From: SHVO01 sp041906145
Lineage (GTDB): Bacteria; Pseudomonadota; Alphaproteobacteria; Rhodospirillales; Rhodospirillaceae
Direction of reading: 5' to 3'
Length of the DNA stretch: 64,000 nt
Assembly (NCBI GenBank): GCA_041906145.1
Contig: JAYRJU010000003.1
Location: forward strand, 496,001-560,000
Of this stretch, positions 1-8,823 are shown one piece after another (the first letter of the stretch is position 1; each line of letters opens with the position of its first letter). The notes below the pieces were generated by a model. It saw only the letters and a list, made by a program, of their open reading frames with translations. It had not been told where the DNA came from and made no database searches. The position numbers and the translations under genes are program-made.

Positions 1-1
1 C

Positions 2-223
2 GTCGAAGCCGGTTGCGCCAAGCTCATTGGCACCGATCCACGCAAGATGCTTCCGGAAGCGATCCGTGTGCTTGAGAATGCCGGACGTCGTGTCCTCGGC
101 GCCGCGCACCACAATCCGTTTGGCGACGGATATGCCGCCACGCGCATCTGCGCCGCCCTGCTGGGCGTGCCCGATGCGGTTTCGCCTCTCTCCACCTCCA
201 GGTCGGTCCTGCAAGCGGTCTAA
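2..223 (+). CDS. wecB: UDP-N-acetylglucosamine 2-epimerase, C-terminal part (cut by window edge)
   Basis: Only the last 73 codons are present, in a frame that is open from the window edge to the TAA at 221-223. The peptide carries the end of a WecB/MnaA-type epimerase: VEAG, then KLIGTDPRK, then HNPFGDGYAATRI, which match the family's conserved VEAG, LVGTD and NPYGDG blocks. The enzyme interconverts UDP-GlcNAc and UDP-ManNAc in the cytoplasm. The stop lies one base before the next ATG, so it is probably co-transcribed with the BcsB-like and NfrB-like genes. This suggests that it supplies UDP-ManNAc to that synthase (inference). The identification rests on the C-terminal motifs only, because the catalytic part is outside the window. 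Confidence 0.75.
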   Translation, partial: VEAGCAKLIGTDPRKMLPEAIRVLENAGRRVLGAAHHNPFGDGYAATRICAALLGVPDAVSPLSTSRSVLQAV

Positions 224-224
224 A

Positions 225-2513
225 ATGACGACGAACGCGCCTCTCTTCTGCCGTACGACTTTCAAGTTCTGGCTGATGGTGACCTCCGCGGTCGCCGTCG
301 CCGCGGCATCGACGGTTGCTTTTGGCGCCGAAGCGGTTTCGGCCAAGACCGCGCCGGTGTCGGCAAAGGGCCCGTTCCATCCATTCCTCGAGCGTTCGTT
401 CGAACTTTCCGATCTGAATTTCGCCAATCCGCTCATCTTCAGCGGCGCCGAATACGGCCAGCAAATCTTCTTCGCGATCCCGCGCGACGTACGCGTGCAT
501 GATGTCGCCATCGATATCGACGGCAATTATTTACGCAGCGATCTGGGCCATTCGGCCTTCGTCGCCTCCGTGAACGATATCCCGGGTTTCGCCATCGAAC
601 CCGAGGATTCCAGCGGGGCCTTCACCCGCACCATCCAGGTCGCCGAAGGCCAGCTCACCGAGCCCTTCGTGAAGCTCGATTTGCGTTATTCGTCCATCGT
701 CTCCGAAGACCGCTGCACGGAGCAACGTTCCATCGCCAATGTCATCACGGTCTCGCCGCACAGCAAGTTGCGCTACCGCGTCAATGCCGCCGATGTGAAG
801 GATGTGCGCAGCGCCTGGGGCATGCTCCCCTCGCGTCCGACCATTCTCATTCCCGCCGGGGCGATCGACGAAAGCCACTACGCCGCTGCCCTTAAGCTGG
901 CTCTGGCCATGTCGGCTGCGGGCCGCCAGCCGCGCATCGTCACCGCGCCCGTCGTTGGCGAAACTGTCGACGTCTCCGGCTTCACCGTGCCTGCCGACCT
1001 CGCGCGCATCGCCGCCTTCCATGCCTTCGACGGCCAGGAGAAGGTGAAACTCGCCAATCAGGCCGAGCGCGGCGCTTATGCGCTGCTCGGTGTTCTGCAT
1101 GGCCGTTCCACCGGCGAAGTCGCCATCGGCGCGCAGTGGCTCTCAGCTCAGATCACAGCCGATATTGCGGCTTTGTCCGCCGACGCCGAACAGGCCGGCC
1201 CGGACGCTGCCCGCGCGCTCGCCGGTCTTCTCGCCGAACTTCCCAATGCGGCCGCCGGCGGTGCGGACGACAATCTCACCCTCGAGACCATTCTCGGCCA
1301 GCCCGTGATCACGCTGACCAACGACGCCTCACGTGCGGCTTCGCTGCTCGCGACGCAATGGTCGCGATTGGCCAATGCGGAAGGCCTCGATGTCGCCTTT
1401 GCGGGCACAGAACCGGCCGCTATGAACGCGATCCAACTCGGCGAGTTCGGTGGTAATCTCAGCGCCCAGTCCATCATCCAGTATGGCGAATGGGTCACCG
1501 CCTTTGACGCCGCGCAGCTTCCAGCCGGCCGCTGGCCGTCCAATATCGAGCTGGAAATGCGCGTGTCGCCCGACGCCTCCGACGTCGCGCCGCTCGTCAC
1601 CATCATGCTTAACGACGTGCTCCTGCGCGCCGAGAAGGTCAACGCGAACGACGAAACCGTCCGCATCAATGCCGACGTGCCGCCGTACCTTCTCGCCTCG
1701 CGCAACACCTTGCGCGTGTCCCTGCAGCGCGGCCCCTCCTCGGGCGATTGCCGTACCCTCAATCGCGGCTATCTCGCGCAGATTCTGCCCACCAGCCGTC
1801 TGGTGCTCGGCAATGAAACCATCGACGGTCAGTTCTTCGGCCTCAAGTCCAAGCTCGCCAACGGCGCATTAATCGCCGTGCCGAAGGCCTATCTCGCCAC
1901 CCCGACCCAGAGTCTGCCGTATGTCTTCCAGTTCCTGCGCGAACTGAAGGTCAGCTCGTCGTCCATCCGCTTGCGCACCGTCGACGACGCGGTCTCGTAC
2001 CGCCCGGAGGCGACCTTTGTGTCCTTCGGTGTTCCGCTGCCCGGCAAACGCAAGAATCTGCAAGTGGCGGACAACAGTCTGCTCCTCACCGATGAAACCG
2101 GACTCCCGATCGCCAACGTCAAGGGCGCACGCGATGCCGCCGTGGTGCAGATCGTCAGCCTCGGCGAAGTCGCTGGGCTTTCGGTGAACTCCACCACCGG
2201 CAAGCCAATCCCGGGCATCCAGGTCAGCGACCTGGGCGAGGGGGACGTGGCGATTTACGACGCCTCGGGTCGCATCGGCGATCTCGGCGCGGGCGAATTC
2301 CGCATGGCGGAAATCAAACGCGCGCTGTTGTCGCCCTCGGCGCTGTTCCACCGCTACTCCATCTGGATCATGACTGGTGTTGGTATTCTTCTCACGATGC
2401 TCGTGATGTCCGGAACACGCGCTTTCGTCGTTGCTCGCAAGCGCAGCGCCGCCGAAGGCCGGCGGAAGAAAGACGGGGCCGCGGAGAAGACTGAACAGAC
2501 CACTGCCTCCTAA
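225..2513 (+). CDS. BcsB-like periplasmic polysaccharide synthase subunit
   Basis: This 762-residue protein starts with a signal peptide (hydrophobic core about residues 11-28, ending at GAEA). It continues as a large beta-rich periplasmic domain and ends in one transmembrane helix near residues 708-727 followed by a basic tail. That layout and size match BcsB, the periplasmic partner of cellulose synthase. I chose ATG 225 because the in-frame extension upstream overlaps the wecB frame and has no signal-peptide character. It sits 6 bases before the NfrB-like synthase gene, so it is likely that synthase's partner. E. coli nfr lacks such a gene as far as I recall. Despite BcsB's usual name, nothing here shows c-di-GMP binding by this subunit. 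Confidence 0.75.
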   Translation: MTTNAPLFCRTTFKFWLMVTSAVAVAAASTVAFGAEAVSAKTAPVSAKGPFHPFLERSFELSDLNFANPLIFSGAEYGQQIFFAIPRDVRVHDVAIDIDGNYLRSDLGHSAFVASVNDIPGFAIEPEDSSGAFTRTIQVAEGQLTEPFVKLDLRYSSIVSEDRCTEQRSIANVITVSPHSKLRYRVNAADVKDVRSAWGMLPSRPTILIPAGAIDESHYAAALKLALAMSAAGRQPRIVTAPVVGETVDVSGFTVPADLARIAAFHAFDGQEKVKLANQAERGAYALLGVLHGRSTGEVAIGAQWLSAQITADIAALSADAEQAGPDAARALAGLLAELPNAAAGGADDNLTLETILGQPVITLTNDASRAASLLATQWSRLANAEGLDVAFAGTEPAAMNAIQLGEFGGNLSAQSIIQYGEWVTAFDAAQLPAGRWPSNIELEMRVSPDASDVAPLVTIMLNDVLLRAEKVNANDETVRINADVPPYLLASRNTLRVSLQRGPSSGDCRTLNRGYLAQILPTSRLVLGNETIDGQFFGLKSKLANGALIAVPKAYLATPTQSLPYVFQFLRELKVSSSSIRLRTVDDAVSYRPEATFVSFGVPLPGKRKNLQVADNSLLLTDETGLPIANVKGARDAAVVQIVSLGEVAGLSVNSTTGKPIPGIQVSDLGEGDVAIYDASGRIGDLGAGEFRMAEIKRALLSPSALFHRYSIWIMTGVGILLTMLVMSGTRAFVVARKRSAAEGRRKKDGAAEKTEQTTAS

Positions 2514-2519
2514 CGCGTA

Positions 2520-4619
2520 ATGGTCGGCCTGGAACCCTATCTGCTGGCCGATTTCATCCGGATCCTTGAGTGGACCGGGGTCCTGGTGGCCATCTTCATC
2601 CTGCTCTCGAGCATCGATGATCTTTTCATCGATGCTTACTACTGGTTGCGCGCCGCCTATCGCTTTATCTACGTGCAGCGCAAGCACAAGCCGCTGGATA
2701 TCGAAAAGCTCCTCGAAGGCGACGAACTCCCGATCGCGATCATGGTCCCGGCCTGGCGCGAGGACGGCGTCATCGCTCAAATGATCGAGAACACCGTCGC
2801 GACCCTCGAATATTCCAACTTCAAGATCTTCTGCGGTTCATACCCGAACGATCCCGCCACCGGAAACGTCATCGACGCCATGGCGCGCCGCTATAAACAT
2901 GTCGTTCATGTGCGCGTGCCGCATCCGGGGCCCACATGTAAGGCGGACTGCCTGAACTGGATCGTCCAGGCGATCTTCCTGCACGAAGAACAGCACAATA
3001 TGAAGTTCGGCGGAATTGCGATGCATGACAGTGAAGATGTCATCCATCCCATGGAATTGAAGCTCTTCAATTTCCTTCTGCCGAAGAAGGACTTCATCCA
3101 GCTTCCGGTGTTGTCGTTGGAGCGCCCCTGGTGGCAGCTCGTCGCCGGCACCTATCTGGATGACTTCGCCGAATGGCACTCGAAAGACCTCGTGGTCCGC
3201 GAAAGCTTCCTGGGCGAGGTGCCCTCCGCCGGGGTGGGTACGTGTTTCAGCCGCCGCGCGATCATGGCGCTTTGCGCCGACACCGATAATCAGCCCTACA
3301 ACACCGACAGTCTCACCGAGGACTACGACTTCAGCTTTCGGCTCGCCAAACTCGGGATGAAGCAGGTCTTCGTGCGCGTTCCGGTCGCCTATAAGTCGCG
3401 CCGCAAGTCGATCACCGGGAAAGAGAAGGTCGTCGATGTCGAAAGCGTCATCGCCATCCGCGAATATTTCCCCGACAGCTTCATCGCGGCATACAGGCAG
3501 CGCGCCCGCTGGATCTATGGGATCGCTTTTCAAGGCTGGCTCGAAATGGGCTGGCGCGGAAGCTGGCGCACTATGTACATGCTCATGCGCGACCGTAAGG
3601 GCGCCATCACCTGTATGGTCACCATCTTCGCCTATCTGCTCTTGCTCAGCTATCTCATTTCGACACTGGCGGCGGACTACTTCGGCATCCAGGTTTTCAC
3701 CGATCTGATCTCGTCCCACGACTGGATGCAGCAGATAATAGTGATGAATGTGGCGCTGCTTATGAACCGCATCGCGCAGCGCTTTTATTTTGTTACCAGC
3801 ATGTACGGTCCCTTGCAGGGGCTTATGGCCATCCCGCGCCTGGTGGTGAACAACGCCATCAACTTCATGGCTGCCGCGCGCGCCTGGCGCATGCTGGGCA
3901 TGCACGTGTTCAAAAACAAATCCATCGCCTGGGACAAGACCGACCACGTCTATCCCTCGACCGATCACCTGCGCGAGAACAAGAAGCGCCTGGGCGATCT
4001 CGTGGTCGCGTGGAAGGCCGTCAGTTCCGATCAGCTCGCTCAGGCTCTGGCGAAGCAGGCCGGCAGCAAGGAGCATCTCGGTAAGGTATTGATCCGCGAA
4101 GGATGGCTCACCGAGGACATGCTGGCCGAAGTGCTCGCCTACCAGAACGACCTCCCGCGCGGGACGTACGACCAGAAAATCATCCTTGCTAACAAGGCCC
4201 TCCTGTCCCGCGAAATGGCGGTGCGCCACCGCGTTCTGCCGGCGGGCCGGACGGACGACGGCGCCTTGCAGATCTTCTCCGGCGCCGCTTTGAGCGAGGA
4301 AAGCCTCGCCGAGATCCAGGGGGACATGCCGCACCGCCCCGTTGTCTCCATTCTCTGCGAATCCGAGATCGTCGACGGCCTGCGGGCCCTGACTGCCGGC
4401 GAGGCGATCGCGCCTAAGGCGCGGACGCCGTTGCTGGGAGACCTCCTGGTCGAAATGGGCTTTGCCCGCCGCCAGGACTTGAATTACGCCCTCAGGCAAT
4501 ATTCGCCCGAGCGTCACGGCCGGTTCGGTGATTTTCTGGTATCCGAAGGCACGGTCACGCGGGAGAATCTCGACACCGCGCTGGCCCATCAGGCAACCTT
4601 GAGCACGACCACCCACTAA
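2520..4619 (+). CDS. nfrB: NfrB-like family 2 glycosyltransferase with MshEN-like c-di-GMP modules
   Basis: This 699-residue inner-membrane protein has an N-terminal helix (about 17-35), a cytoplasmic GT2 domain (about 70-335) and further membrane helices (about 362-450). GT2 motifs are visible: DSED at 170-173, TED at 266-268 and QRARW at 327-331. The C-terminal third carries the RLGxxLV..L..AL..Q pattern of MshEN (GspE N-terminal) domains at about 489-543 and again at 638-692. This architecture is that of NfrB, the c-di-GMP-controlled exopolysaccharide synthase needed for phage N4 adsorption in E. coli. With wecB upstream, an N-acetylmannosamine polymer is the likely product (inference). 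The second MshEN-like module is worth noting because two 24-residue repeats make one module and four repeats are seen here. Confidence 0.85.
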   Translation: MVGLEPYLLADFIRILEWTGVLVAIFILLSSIDDLFIDAYYWLRAAYRFIYVQRKHKPLDIEKLLEGDELPIAIMVPAWREDGVIAQMIENTVATLEYSNFKIFCGSYPNDPATGNVIDAMARRYKHVVHVRVPHPGPTCKADCLNWIVQAIFLHEEQHNMKFGGIAMHDSEDVIHPMELKLFNFLLPKKDFIQLPVLSLERPWWQLVAGTYLDDFAEWHSKDLVVRESFLGEVPSAGVGTCFSRRAIMALCADTDNQPYNTDSLTEDYDFSFRLAKLGMKQVFVRVPVAYKSRRKSITGKEKVVDVESVIAIREYFPDSFIAAYRQRARWIYGIAFQGWLEMGWRGSWRTMYMLMRDRKGAITCMVTIFAYLLLLSYLISTLAADYFGIQVFTDLISSHDWMQQIIVMNVALLMNRIAQRFYFVTSMYGPLQGLMAIPRLVVNNAINFMAAARAWRMLGMHVFKNKSIAWDKTDHVYPSTDHLRENKKRLGDLVVAWKAVSSDQLAQALAKQAGSKEHLGKVLIREGWLTEDMLAEVLAYQNDLPRGTYDQKIILANKALLSREMAVRHRVLPAGRTDDGALQIFSGAALSEESLAEIQGDMPHRPVVSILCESEIVDGLRALTAGEAIAPKARTPLLGDLLVEMGFARRQDLNYALRQYSPERHGRFGDFLVSEGTVTRENLDTALAHQATLSTTTH

Positions 4620-4624
4620 TCAGC

Positions 4625-6811
4625 ATGTACACCTCTTCAATCATGTCACGCCGTGCGTTCCGCGCGCTTCTTCTTACGGCCTGCCTCGGCAGCGCTTCGC
4701 CGGCTTTCGCCGCGGCGCTGGAAGGCGATGCTTATAAGGCCGCCGAGGCCGCTTACGCCGCTATCAACAAGGGCGACCTCGCGGGCGCCGAGAAGCAGGC
4801 CCGCGCGGCGCTGGCGCTTCAGCCGGACAGCGCCGACGCCGTGCGCCTTGTCATGGACATTCTCGGCCGTCAGGGAAAAGCCGCCGAAGCCCTGAACATC
4901 GCTAACGCGGCCCTTGCCAAGGGAACGGTCGACGCCGACCTGCGCGCCGCGCGCGGCTATCTCCTGGCCGCGGCCGGCCAGAATGACGCGGCCGTTGCCG
5001 ACTTTACCGCCGCGCTAAAGGAGCCAGGCCTCACCGCCAATCGGCGGGCCGTCAGTCTTGCACTGGCCGACGCCGCCGCGAAGGATAGCGAGTTCGTCCT
5101 CAAGACCCTCGCGCCCTTTGCGGGCGAGACCTCTTATGACGTGCAGGCCCGCATCGGTTTCGCCGCCTTCGCCCTGAACCGTTTCGAACAGGCCAGCAAC
5201 GCCTTCGCCGTCGCCGCCGTCAGCGCGCCCGCCCCGGAACAGAAAACCGCCGCCTTCAAGGGCCAGGCGCAAGCTGAAGCCGCGCTCGGGCACGGCGAGG
5301 CGGCGGGCTCCATCGTACGCACCTTGCTCGGCGCGTCATCGGCCTGCGACATGGATATCGCTTATCTCCTGATGCGCCTCGGCGACGACGCCACCGCGCT
5401 CGCCACCTTCGAAGGCCGCTGCAAGGATCAGATGACTGCGGCCTCGCATCTCGATGCCGCCGACGCCGCGCGTCGTCTGAACCGCCCCGAGCAAGCCGCC
5501 GCGCACACCAAGGCGGCGCTAGAGAGCAAGGATCTCCCGCCCGAGCGTCAGCGCGAACTGCGTCTGTCGATGGCCGATGCCGTCTCCAACGACAACGCGG
5601 CGGTACTCGAAGCCCTCGCGCCCGTCGCGAACGATCCGTCCTATGGCGTCCAGGCGCGCATTGGTTTCGCCGCTTTCGGCCTTGAACGCTTCGAACAAGC
5701 TAGCAAAGCCTTCGCGATGGCGGCCGCGCACGCTGCGACGCCCGAAGAGTGGGCCACCGCCTTGAAGGGACAAGCACAGGCGGACGCCGGACTTGGCCGT
5801 AAAGACAGCGTCCGGGTTCTCGTCAAAAGCCTGACGGACAAGAACCCCGCCTGCGACATGGATCTCGCGTATGTGCTTTTGCGCGTCGGCGAAGATGATC
5901 TCGCCCTCGGCCTTTTCGAAGGCCGCTGCAAGGACACTATGACCGCTGCGGCGCATCTCGACGCGGCCTACGCCGCGCGCCGTCTCAATCGCAACGAAAT
6001 CGCCAGCACGCACTTCAAGGCCGCGCTTGACGCCGACCGCGCCGCGCCCACGCCAAGCTTCGATACCGCCACCGCGTTCGGGATTCAGCGCGGCATTGAT
6101 TCCCTTGACCGCCAGTTCGGTGTGAGCGCCGGGGCCTTCTATCGCGGTGACCGTACCGCCGCCGGCGGCGGCAGTGTAGGGCAGGGCATCGTCGAGGCTT
6201 ATTGGCAGCCGCCCGTCATCGGCAACCGCGACGGCAAGCTGCTGCAAATATACGGCCGCGCCGGCCTCAACGCGCTCACGCCTGCCAGCACCGTGCAGAC
6301 GGACTCAACGCAAGGCGCGGTGGGTGTGCGCTACAAACCGTTCTCCGATCTCAATCTGCTGGTCGCCGGCGAACGCTTGTTTCCTATCGGCGACAGCGCC
6401 ATCAAGGATTGGCTCGTGCGGGCTGGATACTCCATCGGCCTCAACACCGACATCCAGCCGACGCAGTCGAGCTACTGGACCGGCCAGATCTACGGCGAAG
6501 CAGACTACTTCGTGAACCAAGATCGCTTCATCGGCACTGTCGAAGGTCGCTACGGTCTCGACAGCCGCATCGGCAATTCGCCCAACCTGTTGGCCTCTCT
6601 CTTCGCCAGCGCCGCCTACAGCTACGACGCCGCCGAACGCTCGAAATCGGCGACGGCTGCCGGCGTCGGCGCGGGCCTGCGCCTCTGGTTCCGCCAGACC
6701 GAGTACCGCGCGCCGTCCAGCTTCATCCAGTTCGACATCATGTACCGCTGGAAACTCGGCCCTACCGACCGCGCCGCGGGCTTAGTGCTGCAGTCGTCTC
6801 TTTCTTTCTAG
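4625..6811 (+). CDS. nfrA: NfrA-like TPR and outer-membrane beta-barrel protein
   Basis: This 728-residue protein has a signal peptide (cleavage near AFA-A, residues 28-31), a TPR-rich periplasmic part to about residue 480 and a C-terminal beta-strand domain of about 230 residues. The C-terminal part resembles the NfrA C-terminal domain, including IKDWLVRAGYS and a glycine/aromatic pattern ending in LQSSLSF. In E. coli, NfrA is the outer-membrane exporter and phage N4 receptor. The gene starts 5 bases after nfrB. An alternative start at ATG 4643 (MSRRAF) gives a more standard signal peptide. The TPR region contains a recent-looking tandem duplication, listed separately. Confidence 0.82.
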   Translation: MYTSSIMSRRAFRALLLTACLGSASPAFAAALEGDAYKAAEAAYAAINKGDLAGAEKQARAALALQPDSADAVRLVMDILGRQGKAAEALNIANAALAKGTVDADLRAARGYLLAAAGQNDAAVADFTAALKEPGLTANRRAVSLALADAAAKDSEFVLKTLAPFAGETSYDVQARIGFAAFALNRFEQASNAFAVAAVSAPAPEQKTAAFKGQAQAEAALGHGEAAGSIVRTLLGASSACDMDIAYLLMRLGDDATALATFEGRCKDQMTAASHLDAADAARRLNRPEQAAAHTKAALESKDLPPERQRELRLSMADAVSNDNAAVLEALAPVANDPSYGVQARIGFAAFGLERFEQASKAFAMAAAHAATPEEWATALKGQAQADAGLGRKDSVRVLVKSLTDKNPACDMDLAYVLLRVGEDDLALGLFEGRCKDTMTAAAHLDAAYAARRLNRNEIASTHFKAALDADRAAPTPSFDTATAFGIQRGIDSLDRQFGVSAGAFYRGDRTAAGGGSVGQGIVEAYWQPPVIGNRDGKLLQIYGRAGLNALTPASTVQTDSTQGAVGVRYKPFSDLNLLVAGERLFPIGDSAIKDWLVRAGYSIGLNTDIQPTQSSYWTGQIYGEADYFVNQDRFIGTVEGRYGLDSRIGNSPNLLASLFASAAYSYDAAERSKSATAAGVGAGLRLWFRQTEYRAPSSFIQFDIMYRWKLGPTDRAAGLVLQSSLSF
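5048..6064 (+). repeat. Internal tandem duplication in nfrA, period about 507 bp
   Basis: Two consecutive segments of about 169 residues (142-310 and 311-480) repeat the same landmarks in order. These are QARIGFAAF (175 and 343), RFEQAS, FKGQAQA/LKGQAQA, CDMD followed by IAY or LAY, FEGRCKD, MTAA, HLDAA and AARRLNR. The copies are clearly homologous but have diverged at the DNA level. Confidence 0.85.
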
Positions 6812-6827
6812 GACGAGCGCGGCGGCC

Positions 6828-7031
6828 TTAGTGCCGGACGTCGTCGAACCGCCGTCCATGCAGATGGTGCAGCACTTCGTAGCTGTGTCCGGGGTCATAA
6901 AGTTCGCCGCATACGTCGCAGCGCTCTCGTCCGGGGACGTGAGGAGGGTGGTGGGCTTTGTGCCCGGGTCCGGATTGGGTTACCGGGGCGGCCCGCCAGT
7001 GGGGCGTATAGCGATCGACATTATGTATCAT
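6828..7031 (-). CDS. Small Cys/His protein, hypothetical
   Basis: This 67-residue frame converges on nfrA, with 16 bases between the stops. It contains CDVCGELYDPGHSYEV followed by HHLH, a CxxC...H...HxxH arrangement that could bind zinc. The first 30 residues look unstructured. No clear ribosome binding site precedes ATG 7031. An opposing plus-strand frame over the same bases has no recognisable motif, which is why I prefer this strand. The function is unknown and the gene call is moderate. Confidence 0.45.
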   Translation of the reverse strand: MIHNVDRYTPHWRAAPVTQSGPGHKAHHPPHVPGRERCDVCGELYDPGHSYEVLHHLHGRRFDDVRH

Positions 7032-7129
7032 GCCAGCATGAACGGATTGGGCAGCGAAATGTTTCGGTCATCTCTGTAAGAGATTGAAATCGCCCATAAT
7101 TTTACATCCCTGCCGTCACTATGCCCTTG

Positions 7130-7156
7130 GCGACGGAAAAGCCCTCGGGCTACGTT
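7130..7156 (+). promoter_or_regulatory. Candidate ECF-dependent promoter of the sigma factor gene
   Basis: GCGACGGAA is followed after 14 bases by CGTT, 20 bases before the sigma factor start. The same GCGACGGAA-N14-CGTA arrangement lies at 8824-8850 before the LTXXQ gene of this cassette. A shared -35/-10 pair is typical of an autoregulated ECF sigma factor and its target. Assignment is by inference. Confidence 0.45.
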
Positions 7157-7175
7157 TCAGATATGACGGCTGCCG

Positions 7176-7793
7176 ATGGTTTACGCTCTGAGCAATAACG
7201 AACCGCTTAGCGACGAGGGGCGGATCTCCGGCGACGCCGCGCTGATGAGCGCCGCCGCACGCGGCAACGGTGGCGCCTGGGCCAGCATCGTTTCGGCCAA
7301 TCTGCCGATCGTGCATCGCACGGCCTACCGCCTCGTGCGCGACGACCAATTGGCCGAGGATATCGCCCAGGAAAGTTTTGTCAGGCTGTGGAAACTCGCC
7401 GAGAGCTGGCAGCCGCGCGGACGGATATCGACATGGCTGTGTCATGTGGCGCGTAACCTTGCCATCGACGTCATCCGGCGCCGCAGCCGTGAGCAGATCG
7501 ATGAACTTGGCGACGATCTCGCAGCCGATGATCCGACGCCGCTGGATATGATGGCAGCCCGCGAAACCGAAACCGAGGTGGATCGCGCCATCGCCAATTT
7601 GCCCGAACGGCAGCGCACGGCGATCAAGTTGATCCACTTCGCCGATTGCAGCGGCGCCGCCGCGGCCGAAATCATGGGGGTATCGGTCGAGGCGGTTGAA
7701 TCGTTGTTGTCCCGGGCCAGGCGGTCGCTGAAAGCAGCGTTGTCCCGGCAACAAGAAGCGCGAGAAGGACAGGGTGAGAAAGATGGAAGATAA
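7176..7793 (+). CDS. ECF-family RNA polymerase sigma factor
   Basis: This 205-residue protein has sigma region 2 at about 43-105 (YRLVRDDQLAEDIAQESFVRLW, then TWLCHVARNLAIDVIRRR, shown here in two pieces) and sigma region 4 at about 143-192 (LPERQRTAIKLI, then IMGVSVEAVESLLSRARRSL). It directs RNA polymerase to a small set of stress promoters. Its last bases overlap the downstream anti-sigma candidate, and two periplasmic sensor-type proteins follow, so the cassette probably responds to an envelope or metal stress. A candidate autoregulatory promoter lies just upstream. It is not obviously the general stress sigma factor EcfG, because no PhyR or NepR gene is nearby. Confidence 0.9.
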   Translation: MVYALSNNEPLSDEGRISGDAALMSAAARGNGGAWASIVSANLPIVHRTAYRLVRDDQLAEDIAQESFVRLWKLAESWQPRGRISTWLCHVARNLAIDVIRRRSREQIDELGDDLAADDPTPLDMMAARETETEVDRAIANLPERQRTAIKLIHFADCSGAAAAEIMGVSVEAVESLLSRARRSLKAALSRQQEAREGQGEKDGR

Positions 7794-8232
7794 AACGAAA
7801 CGCATCGAAGACCTGATTCGAACCTATGGCGCCGACATGGATCGTTGGCCGGCCAGCGAAGGGTTGGGCCGCCCGCATCTCGACGCCCGGCTCGAAGCCG
7901 TGCGCGCCGAGGAGAGGGCGCTCGACACCCTCATTCAGCGCGCCTCCGTTCCCGCGCCGAGCGCGGCCTTGCGCGCGCGCCTGCTTGCGATCCCGAGCGC
8001 GACGGCGCGTCCAGCCCGCGCGGCGCGCGGTTTCGCCTGGGTTATCACGGGTTTCTGGCGCCCCGCCAGTGTCGCGGCGTGCGCGCTTATCGTCGGGCTT
8101 TTCCTCGGCCAATTGACCCTCATGCAAACCGCCCAAGTTGCCCAACTCACCGCGGTCGACAGCGAAAGCGAAACGTTGTTCGCCGACTTGGTGCTCGGCC
8201 CCGCCGATGGGCTTACGGAGTTCCCGCAATGA
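7783..8232 (+). CDS. Putative membrane anti-sigma factor
   Basis: This 149-residue protein has one transmembrane segment at about 93-112, a charged cytoplasmic N-terminal domain and a short periplasmic tail. I see no HxxxCxxC zinc motif, so it is not a classical ZAS anti-sigma factor. Its function is inferred from topology and from its 11-base overlap with the sigma factor gene. I chose ATG 7783, which has AGGG eight bases upstream; GTG 7774 is an in-frame alternative. The stop overlaps the next ATG (ATGA). Confidence 0.65.
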   Translation: MEDKTKRIEDLIRTYGADMDRWPASEGLGRPHLDARLEAVRAEERALDTLIQRASVPAPSAALRARLLAIPSATARPARAARGFAWVITGFWRPASVAACALIVGLFLGQLTLMQTAQVAQLTAVDSESETLFADLVLGPADGLTEFPQ

Positions 8233-8798
8233 CATCGTCTCGCGTCCTCACCGCGGTGGCCGTCGTTTCGGTCATCCTCAATCTTCTGCTTGTCGGTTTC
8301 TTCATCGGACAGCGTCTGCCCCACTTCGCCGGACCCCATTGGATGCAAGCGGCGCACGACGGCCCTGGTATGGAGCGCGAGTTCGCGCGCGATCGCGGCC
8401 GCGACGGCCGTGAACCGCCGCCGAATAGCGAAAGGCGCGAGCGCATGCGCGTGATCATGGGGCCCAACGATCTCAATTTCGGCGCGGCCATGCGCACTCT
8501 CGATCCCGAGACGCGCAAGACCATGCAGGCCAAATTTAAGAAGGATATGCCCGAGATCCGCGCCCGCGTGGAGGAGATGACCGCCAAGCGCCGCGCGTTG
8601 CTTGACGTACTCGCCGCCGAACCGGCGGATATCGAACGTCTGTCGCAGGCGCTTAGCGATGTGCGCGCCGCCGCCACCGCTGCGCAAGAGCATTCCCATA
8701 AACTGTTCATGGATATCGCGGCGGATCTGCCGGCCGACCAACGCGCCGCGTTTATGAAAGCCGCCGCCGAAGCCCGCCAGCCGCGTCCGCCGCGTTAA
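8229..8798 (+). CDS. Membrane-anchored periplasmic metal-sensor-like protein
   Basis: This 189-residue protein has an N-terminal membrane anchor (about 7-27) and a periplasmic alpha-helical domain rich in charged residues, Met and His (about 70-180). That layout fits the CnrX/ZraP-like metal resistance sensor family, which includes members acting with ECF sigma and anti-sigma pairs. Translation is coupled to the anti-sigma gene by an ATGA overlap. A role as the periplasmic sensor that signals to the anti-sigma factor is plausible. No ligand can be assigned from sequence. Confidence 0.65.
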   Translation: MTSSRVLTAVAVVSVILNLLLVGFFIGQRLPHFAGPHWMQAAHDGPGMEREFARDRGRDGREPPPNSERRERMRVIMGPNDLNFGAAMRTLDPETRKTMQAKFKKDMPEIRARVEEMTAKRRALLDVLAAEPADIERLSQALSDVRAAATAAQEHSHKLFMDIAADLPADQRAAFMKAAAEARQPRPPR

Positions 8799-8823
8799 AG
8801 GGTTTCTAAAAATTCCGTAACCC

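Noticed and set aside
2838..4616. Long minus-strand open frame opposite nfrB
   Set aside because: No domain is visible and it is fully covered by a gene with clear GT2 and MshEN motifs.
6831..7079. Plus-strand 82-codon frame after nfrA
   Set aside because: It has no ribosome binding site or motif. The opposite strand carries a CxxC/HHLH protein.
7163..7198. Tiny leader ORF (MTADGLRSEQ) overlapping the ECF sigma start
   Set aside because: It is ten codons long with no ribosome binding site and is likely chance.
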